Source: Oscillospiraceae bacterium (lineage in GTDB: Bacteria > Bacillota > Clostridia > Oscillospirales > Ruminococcaceae). Taken from it: a stretch of DNA of 58,093 bases. Made by a program: the position numbers and the translations under genes. The notes beneath the pieces were generated by a model that made no database searches, was not told the DNA's origin, and saw only the letters and a program-made list of their open reading frames with translations. Positions within the stretch are counted from its first letter, which is position 1; every line of letters starts with the position of its first letter. This document shows positions 51,648 through 58,093 of the stretch, piece by piece. The stretch covers positions 1 through 58,093 of the forward strand of contig JAQYLI010000046.1 in assembly GCA_028720105.1 (NCBI GenBank), given 5' to 3'.

Positions 51648-52619
51648 ATGACAAACAAATACAAGGTCCCCCCGCAGATAGAGCATAATTTCAAATCTGC
51701 AAAGGACATCGGCAAGGGTAAAAGCGCATTTCTCAGCCGACGGACAACAGGCGATATTATTTTCGACATTGTTAATCTTATCATAATGATAGTTTTCACC
51801 ATCACGATGCTGTACCCTCTTCTGAACACGGTTGCGGTGTCCTTCAACGATGGTACGGACGCTCTCAGAGGCGGCATACATCTTTTGCCAAGAATGTTTA
51901 CTCTGGACAACTACAAGGCGGTGCTGAGAAAGGAGCTTATGCCTACGGCGGCTAAGATATCGGTTCTCAGAACTGTTATCGGTACGGTCACATCTACCTT
52001 TGTTACGGCTCTTCTCGCTTATGTTCTCAGCCGCAAGAATTTCATTTTCAAAAAGCAGCTTTCTCTGCTGTACGTTATCACTATGTACGTTTCGGGCGGT
52101 CTTATCCCTGTATTCCTGGTTTACAAGGCTCTGGGACTTACAAACAGCTTTGCGGTCTATATTCTCCCCGGAATGGTGAGCGCTTTCAATATGCTGGTAA
52201 TTCGTACATATATGAACGGTCTCCCCGAGAGCCTCAGCGAGTCCGCCGAGATAGACGGCGCAGGGCATATGACCATTTTTATCAAGATCATTTTCCCTCT
52301 CTGTATGCCCGTTATCGCAACTGTCGCTCTCTTTACCGCGGTAGGTCAGTGGAACTCCTGGTTCGACGCTATGCTTTATAACCGTATGAGCGACAACCTC
52401 ACCACTCTGCAGTATGAGCTTATGAAGCTCCTCAGCGCAGTTACCACCTCGGGCAAGGGACAGAACGCTCAGACTATGGAGCACGCCAGCGGTATGGTAA
52501 CGCCTACATCTGTACGCGCTGCTGCTACGGTTATCACATCGCTACCCATCATCTGTCTGTATCCTTTTTTGCAGAAATATTTCGTTGCGGGTCTTACCAT
52601 CGGCGGCGTAAAGGAATGA
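51648..52619 (+). CDS. LplC-type sugar ABC permease
   Basis: Second membrane subunit (six helices; IVNLIIMIVFTITMLYPLLNTVAVSFND) with its EAA loop ESAEIDGAGHMTIFIKIIFPLCMPV. AGGAGG lies 10 bp before the ATG, 20 bp after the first permease. It pairs with the LplB-type subunit and the LplA-type binding protein. Confidence 0.92.
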   Translation: MTNKYKVPPQIEHNFKSAKDIGKGKSAFLSRRTTGDIIFDIVNLIIMIVFTITMLYPLLNTVAVSFNDGTDALRGGIHLLPRMFTLDNYKAVLRKELMPTAAKISVLRTVIGTVTSTFVTALLAYVLSRKNFIFKKQLSLLYVITMYVSGGLIPVFLVYKALGLTNSFAVYILPGMVSAFNMLVIRTYMNGLPESLSESAEIDGAGHMTIFIKIIFPLCMPVIATVALFTAVGQWNSWFDAMLYNRMSDNLTTLQYELMKLLSAVTTSGKGQNAQTMEHASGMVTPTSVRAAATVITSLPIICLYPFLQKYFVAGLTIGGVKE

Positions 52620-52632
52620 TGTTCATTAAAAG

Positions 52633-52659
52633 AGCTGTCCGTTCGGGCAGCTTTTTTTT
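52633..52659 (+). terminator. Intrinsic terminator of the importer operon
   Basis: Stem agctgtcc/gggcagct followed by eight T. Confidence 0.85.
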
Positions 52660-52732
52660 CATTTTTCTATTGAAATTTTTTCTGCAATATGATATAATAT
52701 TGTATAAATGATACAAAACATTGCGGGGCGTG

Positions 52733-54640
52733 ATGGAAAATATGATAAATTCACATAAAACTGTGGGAGTGTTCGTTTGCGGCATCGGAGATGAATTCAA
52801 GGAAACTCTTTGCCGCTCCATAAATATAGCTGCAAAAAGCTTCGGATTTAATGTGCTTATATTCAGCTTTATCGGCAGGATAGGCGCAAAATATGACGAT
52901 TACGGCAGATATGAGGACAGGCTCCTCGACATCATTCCCTTTGACCGTCTCGACGGCATTATCTTTGAAAACAGCAACATCTTTACCAATGATATGAGAG
53001 AGAAAATTTACCGCCGTATCAGAAAATGCAGCTGTCCTGTTGTTGTTATAAGCGAGCCCTGCGAGGATTTTTATGAGGTTCAGTTTGACAATTACCGCGG
53101 AATTACGGAAATGGTGGGGCACTTTGCAAAGTATCACGGATTTACAAGGATTGGCTATATGTCGGGTATCGAGGGGCACCCCGACGCTGTGTGCAGGCTT
53201 TCGGCATTTAAAGCCGCTATGAAGGAAAACGGGCTTCCCGAAGAGGGCGCAGGGGTGTTTCACGGGGATTTCTGGTACAGCAAGGGCGGGGAGGCGGCTG
53301 ATTTCTTTATTGAAAAAGGTCTGCCTCAGGCAATAATCTGCGCCAACGATTATATGGCTATTTCCCTCTGCACGGAGCTTGAAAACAGGGGAGTCAGGGT
53401 GCCCGATGACGTTTGCATTTCGGGCTGCGACGATACATATGAAGGCAAGGTGTTTTTCCCGCGTATCACCACTATTGAAAGAAATGTTTCCGATGCCGCA
53501 TTTTCCGCTTTTTCTGTTATTGATAATCTGCTGAAGGGTATTCCTCAGGAACGGACGGTCATTCTTCCCACAAAAAATCATTACGGATATTCCTGCGGCT
53601 GCAGCAGAGAGTCCCTGAGAAACGAATTTATTCAGAGAAACGGTATTCTTTCAGACACACGGACATTCAGATATCATATTTATGACACGGAAACGGCTAT
53701 GCTTGAAATGAACAGGGTCTCGGATATCGGACAGATGGCGGAGACCTTCTCTAAGTATTGCTGCAATTTCGGTGGGTTTGAGAAATTTTTTCTCTTTGCC
53801 TACTGCGATGAAAACGGGCGGGCCTCATATGAAAATGCATATGACTCTCCCACCGCCCAAACCATACCTGCCATATGGATGGACAGGTACGGCACGTCGG
53901 TACGCCCTGACGGAATTTTCCCCGTTTCCGATTTTCTACCCTGCGAGACGGGCGATGACACCGCCTGCTATTACATTTCCCACCTCCATTTCGGCAGCCA
54001 TTGCTTCGGGTACAGCACGATAAAAATGGTGTCAGTGGATCCGTTCAACGAGTTTTACAACATATGGCTTATGAATATCGCTGTTTCGCTGGAGGCTCTG
54101 CTTCATAAAAACAATATCCGTCAGCTTATGCGGGAGCTTGAAAGCGAAAGTGTTCACGACAAGCTTACGGGTATGCTGAACAGGCGGGGCTTTGAAAAAA
54201 ATGCTCAGACTGCCTTTGACGCTGCCCGGGAAATTCCCGGTGAGGCTGCCGCTATAGTAATTGATATGGACAGGCTGAAGCACGTAAACGATGTTTACGG
54301 TCACGCTGAGGGCGATTATGCCATCAGAGCGCTGGGGCGCATTATTTCGGGCTGCTGCACTGAAAATGAGATCGCAGGACGGACGGGCGGAGACGAGTTT
54401 TATGTTTTTGCTCCCAATTATTCCGCCGGGAAGGCTGAATGTTTCCAAAGCAGGCTGACAGCGGGGCTTGATGAATTTAACCGCAGGGAAAACAAGCCCT
54501 ACGTTCTGAGCGCAAGCTGCGGAATATATTTGGCGGATATTTCAAAGCACCCCTTCCTTGAGGAATTTATGAAGCGCGGAGACGAGAAAATGTACGCTGT
54601 TAAACGGGAAAGACGTTTGGAAGCAGGCGAGGTGCGGTGA
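52733..54640 (+). CDS. LacI-type sugar sensor fused to a diguanylate cyclase
   Basis: A soluble protein of about 635 residues without a signal peptide, membrane helix or DNA-binding domain. The N-terminal about 290 residues are a LacI/periplasmic-binding fold (KTVGVFVCGIGDEFKETLCRSINIAAKSFGFNV ... PQAIICANDYMAISLCTELENRGVRVPDDVCISGCDDT). A linker of about 180 residues follows, then a GGDEF domain (DKLTGMLNRRGFEKNA; IDMDRLKHVNDVYGHAEGDYA; GRTGGDEFYVF) with an intact signature and no RxxD site. It should turn an intracellular sugar signal directly into cyclic-di-GMP. Starts TTG 52721, GTG 52730, ATG 52733 and ATG 52742 are all possible; the ATG after GGGG was chosen. Confidence 0.88.
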   Translation: MENMINSHKTVGVFVCGIGDEFKETLCRSINIAAKSFGFNVLIFSFIGRIGAKYDDYGRYEDRLLDIIPFDRLDGIIFENSNIFTNDMREKIYRRIRKCSCPVVVISEPCEDFYEVQFDNYRGITEMVGHFAKYHGFTRIGYMSGIEGHPDAVCRLSAFKAAMKENGLPEEGAGVFHGDFWYSKGGEAADFFIEKGLPQAIICANDYMAISLCTELENRGVRVPDDVCISGCDDTYEGKVFFPRITTIERNVSDAAFSAFSVIDNLLKGIPQERTVILPTKNHYGYSCGCSRESLRNEFIQRNGILSDTRTFRYHIYDTETAMLEMNRVSDIGQMAETFSKYCCNFGGFEKFFLFAYCDENGRASYENAYDSPTAQTIPAIWMDRYGTSVRPDGIFPVSDFLPCETGDDTACYYISHLHFGSHCFGYSTIKMVSVDPFNEFYNIWLMNIAVSLEALLHKNNIRQLMRELESESVHDKLTGMLNRRGFEKNAQTAFDAAREIPGEAAAIVIDMDRLKHVNDVYGHAEGDYAIRALGRIISGCCTENEIAGRTGGDEFYVFAPNYSAGKAECFQSRLTAGLDEFNRRENKPYVLSASCGIYLADISKHPFLEEFMKRGDEKMYAVKRERRLEAGEVR

Positions 54641-54643
54641 TCA

Positions 54644-54686
54644 CACAAAGCGGAGCATCTGCAGATTGCAGAAGCTCCGCTTTGTG
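54644..54686. terminator. Intrinsic terminator
   Basis: A 13-bp stem, cacaaagcggagc with gctccgctttgtg, followed by a T-rich run. It ends the sensor-cyclase transcript. Confidence 0.85.
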
Positions 54687-54776
54687 GCTTTTGTGCTGAT
54701 TTAACAAATAACGGGTATGCATTTTGGCTTATTAGTACAAAAATGGATCTGAACGCAACTTTTGTTCTAAAAAGTG

Positions 54777-54805
54777 TTGACATTCTGACACGAATGTGCT
54801 ATAAT
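54777..54805 (+). promoter_or_regulatory. Orphan consensus promoter facing into the AraC gene
   Basis: TTGACA (54777-54782), a 17-bp spacer and TATAAT (54800-54805), exact consensus on the plus strand. The next plus-strand gene is over 1.2 kb away; transcription would run antisense through the convergent AraC gene. Confidence 0.6.
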
Positions 54806-54844
54806 AAATCATACCCAAGACGGGTGCCCATTAAGCGGCGGCTG

Positions 54845-55708
54845 TTACGTGATGCTTTCGGAGGTGCCGGTCGTTCTGTAGAGCTTCTTGTATTCGGAGG
54901 GTGTACAGCCGTTAATGCTTTTGAACACTCTGTTGAAGGTGGTGAGACTCGCAAAGCCTACCTGCATTGCTACATCGGTTATGGAGTTGCCGCTTTCAAG
55001 CAGAAGAAGCTCTGCTGCCTTTACTCTGCGGTGGTTCAGGAAATTTATAAAGGTGGTGCTGCTGTATTTCTTGAATATCCTTGAAAAATGATAGGTGCTG
55101 TAGCCTGCGATGCTTGCAAGCTCCTCAAGGGTTATATCGTTTGCATAATTCTGCTCGATGTATTTAAGTATAAGTCGGAATTTGTCCGCATATTTGCCGC
55201 CGTCGTCATATCTTATCTCGCTGAGCTGATACTCCTTTACTCTTGCAAGAAGCGTTACCAGCTTTATGTAGATATACACCTCGGTCACATCGCTGAAATT
55301 TGAGTAGAGGACATATATCTCCTCAAGTATATTGTTCATTGAACGAAGAAATTCTTTGTCAAAATCGGAATTTATGAGGAGCGGCTCGGACAGCACGGAG
55401 TACAGCTCGGACAGGGCGGGGTTTCCGATAAACGAGTTGTTGTCGCAGAGAAAAATAAGCCTTCTGCCCGACTGAGCTTTCAGATTATGCAGTGTTCCTC
55501 CCGGAATGATAAGGATATCCCTTTCATTCAGTCTGTAGTCCTTTCCGCCGCAGACTGCTTCAAATCCGTTTGTCAGCGGCATTATTATCTCGATGGCATT
55601 GTGCCAGTGGAGAGGATATTCCTCGTTCTCGATATTGTCATATAACAGAACGCTTCTGTTCTGCGCATAGTCCACAGTTTCGAAGTCGCCGTTAAGATGT
55701 ACGATCAT
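54845..55708 (-). CDS. AraC-family regulator with cupin sensor domain
   Basis: A 287-residue regulator. The N-terminal cupin (YPLHWHNAIEIIMPLTNGFEAVCGGKDYRLNERDILIIPGGTLHNL) is a sugar-binding type. The C-terminal AraC double helix-turn-helix (ITLEELASIAGYSTYHFSRIFKKYSSTTFINFLNHRRVKAAELLLLESGNSITDVAMQVGFASLTTFNRVFKSINGCTPSEYKK) is complete. AAGGAAGG precedes the ATG. It is divergent from the mutarotase-like/GH3 genes and probably activates them in response to an oligosaccharide. Confidence 0.92.
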   Translation of the reverse strand: MIVHLNGDFETVDYAQNRSVLLYDNIENEEYPLHWHNAIEIIMPLTNGFEAVCGGKDYRLNERDILIIPGGTLHNLKAQSGRRLIFLCDNNSFIGNPALSELYSVLSEPLLINSDFDKEFLRSMNNILEEIYVLYSNFSDVTEVYIYIKLVTLLARVKEYQLSEIRYDDGGKYADKFRLILKYIEQNYANDITLEELASIAGYSTYHFSRIFKKYSSTTFINFLNHRRVKAAELLLLESGNSITDVAMQVGFASLTTFNRVFKSINGCTPSEYKKLYRTTGTSESIT

Positions 55709-55799
55709 ATGCCTTACCTTCCTTTATGATACATAAATTGATATTGACTTGATGCAGCACGGAAAAAATATGCATAGATATTTGTCAAATTGCTTCTGC

Positions 55800-55873
55800 G
55801 TTATTATCATAATAACACAGATTGTAAAAATATGCAATATATCTGTGCCCATTTTTGTAGAATTGTACAAAAA
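55800..55873. promoter_or_regulatory. Two palindromes in the AraC/GH3 divergent region
   Basis: GTTATTAT-C-ATAATAAC (55800-55816) is a perfect palindrome, and TTTTTGTA...TACAAAAA (55852-55873) a second. They lie in a gene-free 348-bp region between the AraC gene and the mutarotase-like gene, together with a TATAAT at 55947-55952 that is probably the -10 box of the rightward operon. Either palindrome could bind AraC or a LacI-type regulator. Confidence 0.45.
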
Positions 55874-56056
55874 CATAGCTGCGAAACAGCACAATATGTG
55901 AAATCAAAAGCGCAAAAATCGGTTAGTAAATATCGGAGCTTTGTTATATAATTTATACAAACAATACGTCCGATAAACGCCGGTGAAAAAAGCGCTGCTT
56001 ACTGCCCCGCGTTTATGGCGTTTTGCGCAGGCTTTAAAGGAAGGTTGGTCATTATT

Positions 56057-56971
56057 ATGAGCGTCAGCGTTTCTAAGCGGCAGTACAAAAATTTCGGAAA
56101 CTGCATTTTTCTTGATAACGGCGTTATTACTCTCGGAGTTACGGTGGATGTAGGTCCCAGAATTATTTATTTTTCCCTTAACGGAAAAGAAAATGTTCTG
56201 TTTGAGGATACCGAGCGTCGCTTTACCGAGCCTGCGGGCGAATACGGCTGCTGGGTCGCTTACGGCGGTCACAGGATATGGTGCGCTCCCGAGGTAAATC
56301 CCGAGACATATTATCCAGATAACGGCATTGTAAGCTACAGCATTAACGAAAATGAGCTTATCTTAAAGCCCCCTGTTACTCCCTTCGGCAAGGAATTTAC
56401 GATCATTGTGGAAATGGACGACACTGCTCCTGTGGTGAAGCTTACTCACAAGATCAAGAATGTTTCCAAAGATGACGCTGAGTTTGCTCCCTGGTCGGTG
56501 ACGAGCCTTTCCGACGGCGGCGTTTGTATGATACCCTTAAATACCGACAAGAGGGGTTATCTCCCTAACAGGGTGATGAGCCTGTGGGATTATTCGGACA
56601 TCTACGACAGCAGGTTCAGAATGAGCAATTCCGAAGTACGTATAAGGCAGGACTGCTTCATCAGGAAAGCCTTTAAGGCAGGCTTCAATCTTGAGGACGG
56701 CTTTGCGGCTTATGCGGTGAAGGATCAGATATTTGCAAAATGTATTCCCGAATACAAGGACGTTTGCTATCCCGATTATTCCTGCAACTTTGAGGTTTAC
56801 ACCAACAATCTTTTCCTTGAATGTGAGCTTCTGGGCGAAAAACGCAGATATGCCTGCAATGAGGAGGCGGTAATTTCCGAGCAGTGGTGCCTTCTTGACA
56901 ACTTCGGAAATGCTGAACCCTCCGATATGATGGACGATATCGGCTGCCGCATAAAGAAACTTATTAACTGA
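56057..56971 (+). CDS. Galactose mutarotase-like (aldose epimerase fold) protein
   Basis: A 304-residue protein with a beta-sandwich pattern like the aldose epimerase superfamily (FLDNGVITLGVTVDVGPRIIYFSLNGKENVLFED; GCWVAYGGHRIWCAPEVNPETYYPDN; VKLTHKIKNVSKDDAEFAPWSVTSLS). Start at MSVSVSKRQYKN after AAGGAAGG. It lies directly before the GH3 gene and probably acts on the anomeric form of the released sugars, or binds them. The exact family could not be confirmed. Confidence 0.65.
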   Translation: MSVSVSKRQYKNFGNCIFLDNGVITLGVTVDVGPRIIYFSLNGKENVLFEDTERRFTEPAGEYGCWVAYGGHRIWCAPEVNPETYYPDNGIVSYSINENELILKPPVTPFGKEFTIIVEMDDTAPVVKLTHKIKNVSKDDAEFAPWSVTSLSDGGVCMIPLNTDKRGYLPNRVMSLWDYSDIYDSRFRMSNSEVRIRQDCFIRKAFKAGFNLEDGFAAYAVKDQIFAKCIPEYKDVCYPDYSCNFEVYTNNLFLECELLGEKRRYACNEEAVISEQWCLLDNFGNAEPSDMMDDIGCRIKKLIN

Positions 56972-57004
56972 TAAAAAAATTAACCCGAAAGGATGGGTAT
57001 TAAA

Positions 57005-58093
57005 ATGAAAAAATATTTGGACACTTCCTTCTCTCCTCTTGAAAGGGCAGAGGCTCTCGTTGACGAAATGACTGTGGAGGAGCAGGCAAGTCAGCTGAGA
57101 TATGACGCTCCTTCCGTTCCGAGGCTGGACATTCCTGCATACAACTGGTGGAACGAGGGTCTGCACGGTCTTGCGCGCTCGGGCATTGCTACGATGTTCC
57201 CTCAGGCAATAGGTATGGCTGCTATGTTTGACACGGGACTTGTGGAAAAGGCGGGAGAGATCACCTCAACCGAGGCAAGGGCGAAATACAACGTCTACAC
57301 AAAGTATGGTGACAGGGACATTTACAAGGGTCTTACTATCTGGGCTCCCAATATCAACATTTTCAGAGACCCAAGATGGGGACGCGGTCACGAGACCTAC
57401 GGCGAGGACCCCTTTCTTACCGCCGAAAACGGTAAGGCGTATGTTAGGGGGCTTCAGGGCGATGGAGAAGTAATGAAAACTGCTGCCTGCGCCAAGCATT
57501 TTGCCGTTCACAGCGGTCCCGAAGCTGTACGTCACGAGTTTAATGCGGAGGCTTCCATCAAGGATATTGAAGAGACCTATCTGCCTGCATTCGAGGCTCT
57601 TGTTAAGGACGCCGATGTTGAGGGCGTTATGGGCGCTTACAACCGCGTAAACGGCGAGGGTGCCTGCGCAAGCGAGTTCCTTATGGGAAAACTTAGAGAA
57701 TGGGGCTTTGACGGTTACTTCGTTTCCGACTGCTGGGCTATAAGGGATTTCCATGAGCATCACGGACTTACCAAAAATGCGGTTGAGTCTGCTGCGCTGG
57801 CTCTTACGGCAGGCTGCGATGTTAACTGCGGCTGTACATATGTTAATGTTCTTGCTGCTCTTGAAGAGGGACTTGTTACAAAGGAGGACATCAGAAAAGC
57901 CTGCGTTCATCTTATGAGGACACGCATAAGGCTCGGTATGTTTGACGAAAAGACCGAGTATGACGATATCACATACGATGTGGTTTCCTGTAAGGAGCAT
58001 AAGGATATTTCGCTTGAGTGTGCCGAAAAGTCTATGGTGCTTCTGAAAAATAACGGTATTCTTCCTCTTGATGAAAGCAAGATAAAGACTATT
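57005..58093 (+). CDS. GH3 beta-xylosidase/glucosidase, 3' end outside the window
   Basis: The first 363 codons of a family 3 glycosidase without a signal peptide, so it hydrolyses imported oligosaccharides in the cytoplasm. Motifs: YNWWNEGLHGLAR (xylosidase/arabinofuranosidase branch), WAPNINIFRDPRWGRGHETYGEDPFL, AKHFAVHSGPE, and FVSDCWAI with the nucleophile Asp. The second domain begins near SMVLLKNNGILPL. AAAGGATGG precedes the ATG, 30 bp after the mutarotase-like gene. The frame is open to the last base. Confidence 0.94.
   Translation, partial: MKKYLDTSFSPLERAEALVDEMTVEEQASQLRYDAPSVPRLDIPAYNWWNEGLHGLARSGIATMFPQAIGMAAMFDTGLVEKAGEITSTEARAKYNVYTKYGDRDIYKGLTIWAPNINIFRDPRWGRGHETYGEDPFLTAENGKAYVRGLQGDGEVMKTAACAKHFAVHSGPEAVRHEFNAEASIKDIEETYLPAFEALVKDADVEGVMGAYNRVNGEGACASEFLMGKLREWGFDGYFVSDCWAIRDFHEHHGLTKNAVESAALALTAGCDVNCGCTYVNVLAALEEGLVTKEDIRKACVHLMRTRIRLGMFDEKTEYDDITYDVVSCKEHKDISLECAEKSMVLLKNNGILPLDESKIKTI

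Overview
The window looks like chromosome from a low-to-medium GC anaerobic Clostridia close to Ruminococcus. This is inferred from a secreted modular GH5 cellulase, a GH3 xylosidase/glucosidase behind an Lpl-type sugar importer, the NifU-like/GGGtGRT gene pair, serial transglutaminase-like lipoproteins, anaerobic nitrosative-stress genes (Hcp with a Crp/Fnr regulator), and frequent TTG/GTG starts behind strong Shine-Dalgarno sites. No rRNA, prophage, CRISPR array or conventional tRNA was seen.

Layout: 0.4-3.1 kb, a membrane diguanylate cyclase overlapping an orphan solute-binding lipoprotein. 3.3-7.8 kb, gene remnants and the GH5 enzyme; a broken papain-like protease beside it carries the same C-terminal tail as the GH5. 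7.9-16.6 kb, a six-gene operon: a CorC/HlyC-type membrane protein followed by five paralogous transglutaminase-like lipoproteins, under a consensus promoter with a palindrome over its -35 box. 16.8-22.4 kb, a tiny Asn/Gln-rich protein, an ABC-2 exporter, an SdpI-like protein, and an SPFH/YhfC/ribbon-helix-helix operon with tandem operator-like boxes. 22.5-29.9 kb, a heterodimeric ABC exporter, a polysaccharide deacetylase and the csoR-copA copper operon. 30.1-35.4 kb, the NifU-like/GGGtGRT pair, IS200 and integrase remnants, an HD-GYP/GGDEF protein and a truncated AraC gene.

The most striking region is 35.7-43.0 kb. The RNA ligase gene rtcB is followed by about 600 bp of non-coding DNA and then a DUF2828 vWA protein that resembles Ro60 in layout. 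I read the intergenic DNA as a tandem array of five small structured RNAs. Each has a 6-7 bp closing stem, a shared foot motif (close to WTACAGCAWWTTTT) and a variable head. The first head is a circularly permuted tRNA mimic: T arm, tetraloop-capped acceptor-like stem, then D arm, as in bacterial YrlA-type Y RNAs. Two others keep a T arm plus a capped stem. Divergently transcribed HEAT-repeat and double WYL-domain genes complete a candidate RNA damage/repair island.

43.0-48.4 kb holds an ArsR-linked thiol/permease cluster, with the permease split by one in-frame amber codon, and a Crp/Fnr-ferredoxin-hcp module with an operator centred 41.5 bp before the predicted start of transcription. 48.8-58.1 kb is a carbohydrate utilisation locus: LplABC-type importer without its own ATPase, a LacI-type sensor fused to a GGDEF domain, an AraC regulator, a mutarotase-like protein and a GH3 enzyme cut off by the window end. 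Cyclic-di-GMP proteins occur beside carbohydrate-sensing genes at both ends of the window.
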